A stretch of 64,000 bases of DNA from NCBI GenBank assembly GCA_947525975.1, contig CANNVE010000003.1, positions 1-64,000 on the forward strand, written 5' to 3'. Both the position numbers and the translations under genes were made by a program. Shown here one piece after another: positions 44,113 to 53,101 of the stretch; position 1 is the first letter of the stretch; every line of letters starts with the position of its first letter. Origin of the DNA: an uncultured Muribaculaceae bacterium (lineage in GTDB: Bacteria > Bacteroidota > Bacteroidia > Bacteroidales > Muribaculaceae). The notes under the pieces are model-generated. The model was not told the DNA's origin, did no database searches, and saw only the letters and a program-made list of their open reading frames with translations.

Positions 44113-46029
44113 ATGAAGATTCTACAGACAATTGCGCTGCTGGGAGCGTTTTCGCTTTCTGCGGGTGTGCATGCCCAATCAGTATATCCCGGCCAACATG
44201 AAGGGAAGCTGGCCATTGAGACGACGGTGCCGGTCAAGGCCTGCAGCTTCGACCTCAAGGACGTGCGCCTGCTGCCTGGCCGCGTGCATGACAATCTGAT
44301 GCGCGACTCCGTGTGGATGTCATCGATACAGGTAGGGCGCCTGCTGCATAGTTTCCGCAATAACGCCGGTGTATTCGCCGGGCTTGAGGGCGGATACGAA
44401 AGCGTGAAAAAGCTCGGGGGCTGGGAGTCGCTCGACTGCGACCTGCGAGGCCACACCACCGGCCACCTGCTTTCGGCCTACGGTCTGATGTACGCCGCTA
44501 CGGGCGCCGAGGTGTTCAAGCTCAAGGGCGACAGCCTGGTGTCGGGCCTCAGAGAGGTGCAGGATGCCCTCGGCGGCGGATACCTGAGCGCTTATCCCGA
44601 AGAGCTCATCAACCGCAATCTGCGCGGCAAGAGCGTGTGGGCGCCATGGTACACCCTGCACAAGCTTTTCGCCGGCCTCATGGACCAATACCTATACGCC
44701 GACAACAAAGAGGCTCTGGAAGTGGTGAAAAAGATGGGAGATTGGGCCTATGGCAAGCTCATAGGCCAGCCCGAGGAGACGCGGAGGCTGATGCTGCGCA
44801 ATGAATTCGGCGGCATGAACGAGGCTTTCTACAACCTCTATGCCATCACCGGCGACGGGCGATACAAGGAGCTCGCCGAATATTTCTACCACAACGACGT
44901 GATCGACCCTTTGGCCGAAGGCAATGCCGATTTCGGCACGAAGCATACCAACACCTTCATCCCCAAGGTGATAGGCGAGGCGCGCAATCATGAGATCTCG
45001 GGCGCTGCCCGCAGCGGCGATATCTCAAGGCTCTTCTGGAACGAGATGACCCACCACCACTCTTTCGTCACCGGCTCAAGCAGCCAGAAAGAGCACTTTT
45101 TCGACACGGCCAATTTCTCTAAATTCATCAACGGATACACCGGCGAGACCTGCTGCACCTACAATATGCTCAAGCTGTCGCGCCACCTCTTCTGCCTCGA
45201 AGTCTCGCCCGAGGTGGCTGACTACTATGAGCGCGCGCTCTACAACCACATCCTGGCGCAGCAGGATCCCGAGTCGGGCATGGTGTGCTACTTCCTGCCT
45301 TTGCTCAGCGGGGCCTACAAGGTCTACAGCACTCCGGAGCAGTCATTCTGGTGCTGCGTGGGCAGCGGCTTTGAGAGCCATGCCAAATATGCCGAGGCCA
45401 TATATTATCACGATGCCGACGATCTCTACGTCAATCTTTTCATCCCGTCAAGGCTCTCTTGGGCAGAAAAAGGCCTTGTGCTGAGCCAGCACACCGACTT
45501 CCCGGAATCAGACGTGACCCGATTCGAGATCGAAGAGGCGCCTTCCGCAAAAATGGGCATCAAGCTGCGCTATCCGTCATGGAGCGGGAAGCCGCAGGTT
45601 AAGGTCAACGGCAAGACGGTGGCTGTCAAAGGAGGCCCGTCATCGTACATCTCCATCGACCGCCGATGGAAAAAGGGTGACAAGATTGAAGTGAAGTATC
45701 CGATGTCGCTCCGCGTGGAGACGGCGCCCGACACCCGCAGCCGCGGCGCGCTGCTATACGGCCCTGTGGTGCTTGCCGGCGACCTGGGAGCCGAGGGCGT
45801 CACGCCATTCTCTGACCCTACGGTGAGAAACGACTATTACACATACGATTATAAGATTCCCGCAGGCCTCGACACAGGTCTGGCGGTGGATATCGACAAT
45901 CCCTCGGCTTCAGTCATGAAAGAAGGCGACGGACTCCGGTTCGCTACTGCCGACGGCAAAAAGCTGAGGCCTCTCTATGACACCCACCGCACCCGATATG
46001 TGGTGTACTGGGACATCAAAGCCGACTGA
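44113..46029 (+). CDS. GH127 beta-L-arabinofuranosidase-like enzyme, secreted
   Basis: GH127 enzymes use a zinc-bound cysteine as nucleophile. The 638-residue protein has a signal peptide (MKILQTIALLGAFSLSAGVHA) and the family start DVRLLPGRVHDNLMRDS. Zinc/catalytic residues fit the known layout: Glu345 and Cys347 in GETCCTYN, and the Cys414-Cys415 pair in SFWCCVGSG, where the second Cys is the expected nucleophile. An (alpha/alpha)6 barrel is followed by beta-sandwich domains (FEIEEAPSAKMGIKLRYPSW). Linkage and substrate are inferred from the family (beta-L-arabinofuranosides; some relatives act on other sugars). Confidence 0.92.
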   Translation: MKILQTIALLGAFSLSAGVHAQSVYPGQHEGKLAIETTVPVKACSFDLKDVRLLPGRVHDNLMRDSVWMSSIQVGRLLHSFRNNAGVFAGLEGGYESVKKLGGWESLDCDLRGHTTGHLLSAYGLMYAATGAEVFKLKGDSLVSGLREVQDALGGGYLSAYPEELINRNLRGKSVWAPWYTLHKLFAGLMDQYLYADNKEALEVVKKMGDWAYGKLIGQPEETRRLMLRNEFGGMNEAFYNLYAITGDGRYKELAEYFYHNDVIDPLAEGNADFGTKHTNTFIPKVIGEARNHEISGAARSGDISRLFWNEMTHHHSFVTGSSSQKEHFFDTANFSKFINGYTGETCCTYNMLKLSRHLFCLEVSPEVADYYERALYNHILAQQDPESGMVCYFLPLLSGAYKVYSTPEQSFWCCVGSGFESHAKYAEAIYYHDADDLYVNLFIPSRLSWAEKGLVLSQHTDFPESDVTRFEIEEAPSAKMGIKLRYPSWSGKPQVKVNGKTVAVKGGPSSYISIDRRWKKGDKIEVKYPMSLRVETAPDTRSRGALLYGPVVLAGDLGAEGVTPFSDPTVRNDYYTYDYKIPAGLDTGLAVDIDNPSASVMKEGDGLRFATADGKKLRPLYDTHRTRYVVYWDIKAD

Positions 46030-46083
46030 TACAGTTTAGAACTGATAGCCAATACCACGGCATACCCAAATAAAATGTGCGCA

Positions 46084-46102
46084 ATTGTAACACATTGTAA
46101 CA
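46084..46102 (+). promoter_or_regulatory. Tandem ATTGTAACA direct repeat next to the -33 element
   Basis: ATTGTAACA occurs exactly twice (46084-46092 and 46094-46102), a 10-base period or one helical turn, ending six bases before the -33 TTTG of the membrane-fusion gene. The position suits an activator or repressor site. The regulator is unknown. Confidence 0.5.
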
Positions 46103-46107
46103 TTTTT

Positions 46108-46139
46108 TTTGGGTATGTCTTTTTTTTTCAGTAATTTTG
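46108..46139 (+). promoter_or_regulatory. Promoter of the membrane-fusion gene (TTTG-N20-TAATTTTG)
   Basis: TTTG 46108-46111 and TAATTTTG 46132-46139, 20 bases apart. Start near 46143, giving a leader of about 136 bases before ATG 46279. Confidence 0.8.
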
Positions 46140-46278
46140 CCAACCGCATCCTAAACCAAATTCATTGTATATAGAAAAATTTTAATTAAGGAATAGACCC
46201 AATCGATGAACATCTTGCCCCATGCGTTGTTTTCTAAAAACACACAAGGAGTCAGCACCGTTTCATTCAACAACAACA

Positions 46279-47307
46279 ATGAGAGGCAAATATACCATAC
46301 TTGGCGCCGCTATCTGTCTGCTTTGCGCCTCATGCCAGCAAGATAAGGCGACCCCGGAGACCCAGGCCGTGAAAGTAGAGGCCATGGCTATCGAGCCCAC
46401 CCTGCTCACAGGATTGCGCATATACCCCGGCACCGTAGAGGAGTCGGAGGGTATAGACGTGTCTTTTTCTGTGGCCGGGATGATGGACAGCATCATGGTG
46501 CGCGAGGGGGATTTCGTGCGCAAGGGGCAAGTGATTGGCCGCATCAACTCAAAGGGATTGCAGCGCGATTACGACGAGGCAAAGGCCGCTCTTGACAAGA
46601 TGCAGGCATACCATGACGAAATGAAAGCCCGGTACGAAAAGCGCCTGCTTTCGGAGATGAAGTGGGCAGGAGTGCGCTCGGCCCTGCTCAAATCAAAGAG
46701 CAATGCCGCCATTGCCGCCAAGGCTCTTGACGATGCCACGCTCCTGGCGCCTTTCACCGGATACGTCTCGAAGAGATACTGCGATGCGGGCCATGTGGTG
46801 GCTCCGTCGGTGCCGGTGATAAAGCTTGCCAACATCGATGATGCCCACATACTCATATCCATCCCCGAGGATGAGATCTCAAACCTTTCGATCGGCGACA
46901 CCGCAAGCGTGTCGATAGGCCGGATCGGCCACCAGGCCTTTATTGGAGAGGTGGTGGAGCGCAGCGTCACAGCCAAGCCATCGACTGGGGCGTACACAGT
47001 GCGTATAGGCGTCGACAACACTGACTATAGCATACGCCCCGGCATGGACTGCAATGTGAAGATCAACAGCGGAGCGCCGGTGCTCGGCATAGTGCTTCCG
47101 CCGCACCTGGTGATGAGTGACGCCGACAACAGCCAATACGTATGGATCGCCTACCGGGGCAAAGCCCTTAAAAGAGCCGTCGAGATAGGCGGCCACACTG
47201 ACAGCGGCGTCATCATCGACGCCGGAGTGTCGGTCGGAGACTCGATCATCACCACAGGCCGGCTCAACGTCAACGAGTTCTCGCCGGTGCTCATAGCCAA
47301 CCGCTGA
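46279..47307 (+). CDS. Periplasmic membrane-fusion lipoprotein (RND adaptor family)
   Basis: The 342-residue protein is a lipoprotein (MRGKYTILGAAICLLCASC, lipid Cys 19) with the membrane-fusion fold. Its lipoyl half-motifs (VSFSVAGMMDSIMVREGDFV and LLAPFTGYVSKRYCDAGHVV) flank a short helical hairpin (about 95-140). A beta-barrel domain follows (HILISIPEDEISNLSIGD). Such proteins bridge inner-membrane RND pumps and TolC channels, but neither is adjacent; the next gene is secDF. A 19-residue upstream extension is possible but would spoil the lipobox position. Confidence 0.85.
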   Translation: MRGKYTILGAAICLLCASCQQDKATPETQAVKVEAMAIEPTLLTGLRIYPGTVEESEGIDVSFSVAGMMDSIMVREGDFVRKGQVIGRINSKGLQRDYDEAKAALDKMQAYHDEMKARYEKRLLSEMKWAGVRSALLKSKSNAAIAAKALDDATLLAPFTGYVSKRYCDAGHVVAPSVPVIKLANIDDAHILISIPEDEISNLSIGDTASVSIGRIGHQAFIGEVVERSVTAKPSTGAYTVRIGVDNTDYSIRPGMDCNVKINSGAPVLGIVLPPHLVMSDADNSQYVWIAYRGKALKRAVEIGGHTDSGVIIDAGVSVGDSIITTGRLNVNEFSPVLIANR

Positions 47308-47382
47308 CGTCTCTACATAGCCCGGCGCGATTCTCTCCGCAGGGCTGCATTTTCTTGAAAACAAACATTAGTTTATACCGTC

Positions 47383-47416
47383 GGGCACAGGCTTTAAAGG
47401 CCTGTGCCCTTGCTTT
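47383..47416 (+). terminator. Intrinsic terminator after the membrane-fusion gene
   Basis: GGGCACAGGC and GCCTGTGCCC pair perfectly around a seven-base TTTAAAG loop (47383-47409), followed by TTGCTTTA. It separates the adaptor transcript from the secDF promoter. Confidence 0.8.
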
Positions 47417-47460
47417 ATGCAGGCCTCGAGGCCCAAAAATATCCAAAATAAAATCGGAAT

Positions 47461-47491
47461 TTTGTTATTTGTGAGAAAAATCGTATATTTG
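47461..47491 (+). promoter_or_regulatory. Promoter of secDF (TTTG-N19-TATATTTG)
   Basis: TTTG 47461-47464 and TATATTTG 47484-47491 with 19 bases between; start near 47495, leader about 53 bases. Confidence 0.8.
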
Positions 47492-47547
47492 CAGGCTGAA
47501 TAGCTTACCAGAAAATTAATTAATCAATCTAAACATATTTTCTAAAC

Positions 47548-50460
47548 ATGCAAGACAAAGGAAAATTAGGTAGTGTCGTTGCCGGCATTATCGCCGTCTT
47601 CCTGGTGATTGTGTGCTTGTTCTATCTTTCATTCTCCTTTGTATCATCATCTTACGAGAAGAAAGCTGAGCAGTTTGCGCAAAATCTGCAGAAGACCACC
47701 AACAAGCTCAACGACGACAACGTCTACAACCAGGCCTACAAGCACTATATGGACTCGGTTGGAGAAGAAAAGGTGTACGCAGGGCTTTATACCCTCAACG
47801 ATGTGCGCAAATGGGGCGTAGGCCTTGGCCTCGACCTCAAGGGCGGTATGAACGTGATCCTCGAGGTGGACATGCCCGACATGCTCCGCTCTATCTCATA
47901 CAAGGCCAAAGACGCCAAGTTTGAGGCTGCCATCGACTCTGCGCAGGCTGTGATGAAGGTGCGCCCCTCGGCCGACTTCTTCACCACATTCATGCAGGAA
48001 TACCGCAAGCTCGAGCCCACGATTGACCTCTCTGTCGTGTTCAAGGACAATCTCGTGCCCGCAGGCAGCGATGACCAGAAGGCCGTCAGCATCCTCAAGG
48101 ATAAGATGCACTCCATCACCGAGACTGCCGCCAACAACGTGCTCCGCAAGCGTATCGACCAGTTTGGCGTGGTTTCGCCCAACATCCAGATACTCCAGGG
48201 CAAGGACGGCCAGGTGCTCCTCGAGCTCCCCGGCGTGAAGGACCACCAGCGTGTGCGCGAGCTGCTCCAGCGCTCGGCTGTGCTCGAATTCTTCAACACC
48301 TATCGTGTGCGTGAGGTGCAGGATAAGCTCGTGGCGCTCGCCAACAAGGCTGCCCAGGACTCTACCCTTTCGCCCGCATACGCAGCCGTAGTGGCAAACC
48401 TGCCCAACCAGTATGCCGACGGCGTGCTTGTAGGCTACCTGCCCAGCGAGATGGACATCACCGAATTCAACGCCTTCATCAATTCTCCCCAGGCCAAGCT
48501 CTATCTCCCCACAGACCTCAAGCTGCGCTGGGGCGTAAAGGAGGACGTGCACCGCTATAAGGACCAGAACGGCAAGGACGCAGAAGTGAAGCTCGGCTTC
48601 CCTCTCTACGCTCTCCGCGGCCAGGCTGTGCTTTCGGGCGGCGTTGTCACCGACGCATCGACCAACTATGACCCCATCAAGGGCAATGAAATCTCTATGC
48701 GCATGAACGCCGAAGGCGCTCACCGCTGGGCCCAGGTCACTGCTGCCAACGCAGCCGACGGCCAGCGCCCCATAGCCATCGTGCTTGACGACCATGTATA
48801 CTCGGCTCCACGCGTCAACGACGCCATCGAGGGTGGCCAGTCATCAATCACCGGCGACTTCACCATCGACGAAGCCACTGACCTTGCCAACGTGCTTAAG
48901 AGCGGCGAGATGAACGCCAAGATCAACATCATCTCAGACATGGTGATCGGTCCGAGCCTCGGCGCGCAGGCCATCCAGGCCGGCATCACATCGTTTGTGG
49001 TGGCTCTCGTGCTCCTGATGATCTTCATGATGATGTTCTACGGCGTGATCCCCGGCCTCGTAGCCGACCTCTGCCTCGTGTTCAACCTCTTCTTCACTCT
49101 CGGCATTCTGGCTTCGTTCCAGGCAGTGCTCACCATGAGCGGCATCGCCGGTATCGTGCTCTCGCTCGGCATGGCGGTTGACGCCAACGTGCTTATCTTC
49201 GAGCGCGCCAAGGAAGAGCTCCGCTCTGGCAAGAACAGCCGCCAGGCTCTCAGCGATGGCTACAGCAACGCATTCTCGGCCATCTTTGACTCTAACCTGA
49301 CCTCAATCATCACAGGCCTCATCCTGCTCCTCTACGGCACAGGCCCCATCAAGGGCTTCGCCACCACCCTCATCATCGGCATCATCTGCTCGTTCTTCAC
49401 CGCTGTCTTCCTCAGCCGCATCTTCTTCAATTGGATCATGAAGAGCAAGACTTTCGACAACATGTCGTTCTCGACTCCGCTGTCGCGCAAGATGTTTGTC
49501 AACGCCCACTACAACTTCCTTGGCATGCGCAAGGGCAGCTTCGCCGCTGTCTTCGTGGTGATCGCCATCGTAGTGGCATCGCTCTGCCTCCAGGGCCTCA
49601 ATCAGGGCATCGACTTTTCGGGCGGACGCAACTATGTGGCCAAGTTTGACCAGCCCGTCGACGTAGATCAGATCCGCGCCGAGCTGGCTCCCGAATTCGA
49701 GGGCGCATCTGTGCAGGTGATCACCATCGAGAGCTCTAACCAGGTGCGTATCTCCACCAACTACAAGATCAACGATGAGAGCGAGGGCGTAGAGACCGAA
49801 ATCACAGGCAAGCTCTTCAAGGTGCTCAAGCCCTACATGAAGGGTGACATCACACCCGAGGAGTTCTCTACAGCCGACTCCGCGCTCGGCCTCGTGAGCT
49901 CGCAGAAGGTAGGCCCGTCAGTGGCCGACGACATGCGCACAGACGCTTACATAGCCGTTGTGCTCTCGCTCATCGCCATGTTCCTCTACATCCTGCTCCG
50001 ATTCCGCAACATCGCCTTCTCTGTGGGCGCTCTCGCTGCGGTTGCGTTCACAGCGTTCACCATCATCGGCTTCTACTCGATCTTCTCTGAGGTGTTCCCC
50101 TTCGCCATGGAGGTTGACCAGACCTTCATCGCCGCCATCCTCACCGTGATCGGATATCAGATCAACGACACCGTGGTGGTATTCGACCGTGTGCGCGAAA
50201 ACCTCGGCCTCTATCCCAAGCAGTCATTCTACGAAACCGTCAACCAGTCGATCAACTCCACACTCGGTCGTACGATCATGACCTCCGTATCGACCCTGCT
50301 CGTGCTCGTCTGCATCTTCATCCTCGGCGGCGACGCTATCCGCAGCTTCACATTCGCCATGCTCTTCGGCGTAATCATCGGCACCCTCGCCACCATCTTC
50401 GTGGCATCGCCCGTGGCCTACCTCGTTGAGAACCGCCAGGCAAAGAAAGCCAAGAAATAA
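47548..50460 (+). CDS. secDF: Fused protein translocase subunits SecD-SecF
   Basis: SecDF uses proton motive force to pull exported proteins through SecYEG. The 970-residue protein joins SecD (about 1-640) and SecF (from about 655). SecD shows GLGLDLKGGMNVILEVDMPD, a periplasmic P1 region (NVLRKRIDQFGVVSPNIQ, LPGVKDHQRVRELL) and six helices with GMAVDANVLIFERAKEE. SecF shows GLNQGIDFSGGRNYVAKF and its helices with GYQINDTVVVFDRVRENL. The fused form is normal for Bacteroidota. It has its own promoter and ends in a bidirectional palindrome. Confidence 0.97.
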   Translation: MQDKGKLGSVVAGIIAVFLVIVCLFYLSFSFVSSSYEKKAEQFAQNLQKTTNKLNDDNVYNQAYKHYMDSVGEEKVYAGLYTLNDVRKWGVGLGLDLKGGMNVILEVDMPDMLRSISYKAKDAKFEAAIDSAQAVMKVRPSADFFTTFMQEYRKLEPTIDLSVVFKDNLVPAGSDDQKAVSILKDKMHSITETAANNVLRKRIDQFGVVSPNIQILQGKDGQVLLELPGVKDHQRVRELLQRSAVLEFFNTYRVREVQDKLVALANKAAQDSTLSPAYAAVVANLPNQYADGVLVGYLPSEMDITEFNAFINSPQAKLYLPTDLKLRWGVKEDVHRYKDQNGKDAEVKLGFPLYALRGQAVLSGGVVTDASTNYDPIKGNEISMRMNAEGAHRWAQVTAANAADGQRPIAIVLDDHVYSAPRVNDAIEGGQSSITGDFTIDEATDLANVLKSGEMNAKINIISDMVIGPSLGAQAIQAGITSFVVALVLLMIFMMMFYGVIPGLVADLCLVFNLFFTLGILASFQAVLTMSGIAGIVLSLGMAVDANVLIFERAKEELRSGKNSRQALSDGYSNAFSAIFDSNLTSIITGLILLLYGTGPIKGFATTLIIGIICSFFTAVFLSRIFFNWIMKSKTFDNMSFSTPLSRKMFVNAHYNFLGMRKGSFAAVFVVIAIVVASLCLQGLNQGIDFSGGRNYVAKFDQPVDVDQIRAELAPEFEGASVQVITIESSNQVRISTNYKINDESEGVETEITGKLFKVLKPYMKGDITPEEFSTADSALGLVSSQKVGPSVADDMRTDAYIAVVLSLIAMFLYILLRFRNIAFSVGALAAVAFTAFTIIGFYSIFSEVFPFAMEVDQTFIAAILTVIGYQINDTVVVFDRVRENLGLYPKQSFYETVNQSINSTLGRTIMTSVSTLLVLVCIFILGGDAIRSFTFAMLFGVIIGTLATIFVASPVAYLVENRQAKKAKK

Positions 50461-50482
50461 GCTTCGGCAAATTTAAATATTG

Positions 50483-50522
50483 AGGAGAGGCCGTCTAAAC
50501 AGCTGTTTAGACGGCCTCTCCT
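50483..50522. terminator. 40-base perfect palindrome between secDF and the nucleoside kinase
   Basis: Two 20-base arms meet at AGCT with no unpaired centre (50483-50502 / 50503-50522). It lies 22 bases after the secDF stop codon and 82 before the stop of the convergent kinase gene. T-rich sequence follows within a few bases on the plus side. Confidence 0.8.
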
Positions 50523-50604
50523 ACTTTCAAAATATGTTAGATGTGTGGAGGTGCGTTTCGGAGAAACGCGCGGGTTATCAAGTTCGAGCCTTGCCTTTGG
50601 GATG

Positions 50605-52272
50605 TCAGTATTTGAAGGAGGATCCGCCGAGGAATTCGCGCAGCAGGGAGGTGGAGGGGATGTGCGACTCTTCGATGGGCTGGAAGTAGCTCAGGAATTT
50701 CTGCAGGCGGTAGGCTTCGGCGTATTCGGGTATGTCGCGCGGCACTCGTCTGAGAAGGTCGTCGGCGTAGTATTTCATCACTCCGAGCTCAAAGAGCAGC
50801 GAGGAGTTGAATGTGGCGTCAGCGTTCTCCTGGTATGGGAATATCCATTTTTCCTCACCACGGCGCACGCTGGGCCACCGGCGTATGGTCTCGGCGGCCG
50901 ATACGCCGCGGTATTTGTGGTCGCGTATGATGCGCCGCAGGAGGCGGTTGTCGGTTGTCGGCACCCAGTTGTGGTCGTCGATCGACAGGGTGGTGAGGGC
51001 TGACACGTAGAGGCGGAATTTCATCTTCTCCTCGATGTGGCTGGTGAGCTCGGGGTTAAGGCCGTGGATGCCCTCGATGAGCAGGATCGATCCCGGCTCG
51101 AGCTTTATGGTGTTGCCTTTGTATTCGCGCTCGCCGGTCTGGAAATTGTATGTCGGGAGCATAACTTCCTTGCCGTCGAGCACATCGTTTAGGTCTTTGT
51201 TGAATTGCTCAAGGTCGAGGGCGTAGAGCGATTCGTAATCATAGTCTCCCGTTTCGTCTTTAGGGGTGTGCACCCGGTCGACGAAATAGTTGTCGAGCGA
51301 CACCATCTGAGGCTTAAGCAGGTTGGTCATCAGCTGTATGGCGAGCCTCTTGGTGGTGGTGGTCTTGCCTGACGATGAAGGGCCTGCTATCATCACGATG
51401 CGTGCTCCGCCCTGGCGGTATCTCTCGGTGATGTCTTCGGCTATGCGGGCTATCATCTTTTCGTGCAGAGCCTCGGCCACATTGATCAGCATGGGGGAAC
51501 GGCCCTGGAGCACAGCCTCGTTGAGCTCGCCCACGTTGCGCACCCCGAGTATGTTGTTGAATTCAAGATGCTCGGTGAAAGCCTGGTACATTTTTTCCTG
51601 GGTCACGTGCTGCGGTGTCCGCGAAGGGCAGTCCTTGTCGTATGCGTAGAGCAGGAATCCTTGCTTGTAGGGCTGAAGGTCGAATACGTCGAGTATGCCT
51701 GTGCTCGCGGCAAGAGTGCCGTAATAGCTGTCGCAGATGCCGTCGAGGCGGTAGTATGTGGTGTAGAGGTCGTGTATGGTGCGCAGCAGCCTCACCTTGT
51801 CGGTCAGGCCTTGGTCGTTGAATATCTTTATGACGTCTTCGGTCAGCCTCTCTTTGCGCTTCAGCGGCAGATCGGCATTGATTATGGCTCTCATCTCGGC
51901 TTTGAGCGCCTCTACGGTGGGCTTGTCGATCTCATGCTCCAGCCCTATGAGCCGGCAATAATATCCCTTCGAAATGGAGTGGGATATGCGCAAGGTGCAT
52001 GAGGGATAGAGCTTCGACACAGCGCGGTAGAGCACCATGCAGAGCGACCTCACGTAGGTGCGTTCGGCCGAGGGGTGGGTCTTGGGCAGGTATTCAACCA
52101 TCTTGGGCATGAACACCTGGAATCTCAGGTTCTCGGTCTTGTTGTTGACTCTCGCGCAGATGGGGTCGAAGCCCAAAGGCAGGCGCCCTGCTATGTCGAG
52201 CAGCGTCTCGCCGCCCTGAATGTCGACGTAGTGGCCAGTATTGACGCAGTAGATTTTGAGTTGATCGCTCAT
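50605..52272 (-). CDS. Nucleoside (uridine) kinase with N-terminal TGS-type domain
   Basis: The 555-residue protein combines an N-terminal TGS/ThrRS-like region (LKIYCVNTGHYVDIQGGETL to about 60; the next 200 residues resemble the tRNA-synthetase editing-type domain) with a C-terminal uridine-kinase/phosphoribulokinase fold. The kinase part has a P-loop GPSSSGKT (about 297-304), SLDNYFVDR and LIEGIHGLNPEL. Bacteroidota proteins of this kind are annotated as nucleoside kinases; the role of the N-terminal part is unknown. A 61-base leader with a short GGGGCT/AGCCCC hairpin precedes it. Confidence 0.85.
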   Translation of the reverse strand: MSDQLKIYCVNTGHYVDIQGGETLLDIAGRLPLGFDPICARVNNKTENLRFQVFMPKMVEYLPKTHPSAERTYVRSLCMVLYRAVSKLYPSCTLRISHSISKGYYCRLIGLEHEIDKPTVEALKAEMRAIINADLPLKRKERLTEDVIKIFNDQGLTDKVRLLRTIHDLYTTYYRLDGICDSYYGTLAASTGILDVFDLQPYKQGFLLYAYDKDCPSRTPQHVTQEKMYQAFTEHLEFNNILGVRNVGELNEAVLQGRSPMLINVAEALHEKMIARIAEDITERYRQGGARIVMIAGPSSSGKTTTTKRLAIQLMTNLLKPQMVSLDNYFVDRVHTPKDETGDYDYESLYALDLEQFNKDLNDVLDGKEVMLPTYNFQTGEREYKGNTIKLEPGSILLIEGIHGLNPELTSHIEEKMKFRLYVSALTTLSIDDHNWVPTTDNRLLRRIIRDHKYRGVSAAETIRRWPSVRRGEEKWIFPYQENADATFNSSLLFELGVMKYYADDLLRRVPRDIPEYAEAYRLQKFLSYFQPIEESHIPSTSLLREFLGGSSFKY

Positions 52273-52336
52273 AGATTATCGTGATTCTTAAAGTTGAAAC
52301 ATCTGTGATTGGCGGGGCTGCGGAAAGCCCCCTACG

Positions 52337-52344
52337 CAAAATTA
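52337..52344 (-). promoter_or_regulatory. -7 box (TAATTTTG) of the nucleoside kinase gene
   Basis: Minus-strand TAATTTTG; start near 52333. The leader contains a small hairpin with six G-C-rich pairs at 52314-52331, immediately after the start site. Confidence 0.6.
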
Positions 52345-52462
52345 ACAAAAAAGAGGGTGAATGTGCCCGATTGCGGCGCTTTTTTTTCTCTTTTCGTCCT
52401 TATAGAGGCGTATTGGTGAAGCGATGCAATAAAATGGCGGATTTCGCGTTAGATATATTGCT

Positions 52463-53065
52463 ATGCAATTGATATTCGCCACCAACAACCAACATAAGCT
52501 GCAGGAACTGCGCCAGATCGCGGGCGGCGGCCTCGATATTGTGGGGCTTGCCGATATAGGCTGCAGCCAGGAGATCCCCGAGACCGGGACCACCCTTCGT
52601 GATAACGCTTTGCAGAAGGCCCGGTTTGTGCATGACAGATACGGCTGCGCGTGCTTCGCCGATGACACAGGCCTCGAGGTCGATGCCCTTGGCGGCGCTC
52701 CGGGCGTGTATTCCGCCCGCTGGGCGGCCATGGAGCTCGGCCTTGACCATCCAGATTCGGAGCGGAATGTGAGCCTCATGCTTGAGCGCATGGAGGGTGC
52801 AGCCTCGCGCACAGCGCGTTTCCGCACGGCCATAGCGCTCATCACAGCCGATGGCGCCGAGCATGTGGTGGAAGGCGTGGTCGAGGGCGAGATAGCGACT
52901 GAAAGGCACGGAGAGGGCGGATTCGGCTATGATCCGATATTCGTGCCTTCGGGGTGGAGCAAGACGTTTGCCGAAGCCTCGGCAGAGGAAAAAAACGCTG
53001 TGAGCCATCGCGGTCGCGCCACCCGCGCCCTTGCCGATCTGATGCGCGGATTAGGCTTGATCTGA
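52463..53065 (+). CDS. rdgB: Non-canonical purine NTP pyrophosphatase (RdgB/HAM1)
   Basis: RdgB hydrolyses dITP, XTP and related damaged nucleotides to monophosphates. The 200 residues show the start LIFATNNQHKLQELRQI, the metal/base segment CFADDTGLEVDALGGAPGVYSARWA, GEGGFGYDPIFVPSG, and the end NAVSHRGRATRALADL. Normal length. The PorZ-like gene follows after 36 bases and is probably co-transcribed. No convincing promoter box was found in its 190-base upstream region. Confidence 0.96.
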   Translation: MQLIFATNNQHKLQELRQIAGGGLDIVGLADIGCSQEIPETGTTLRDNALQKARFVHDRYGCACFADDTGLEVDALGGAPGVYSARWAAMELGLDHPDSERNVSLMLERMEGAASRTARFRTAIALITADGAEHVVEGVVEGEIATERHGEGGFGYDPIFVPSGWSKTFAEASAEEKNAVSHRGRATRALADLMRGLGLI

Positions 53066-53101
53066 CATACCGGAACATTTATTCACACATTCACTGACTC
53101 T

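Noticed and set aside
47308-47547. Hidden RNA gene in the gap before secDF.
   Set aside because: The hairpin there is explained as the terminator of the preceding gene and the remainder by the secDF promoter and leader.
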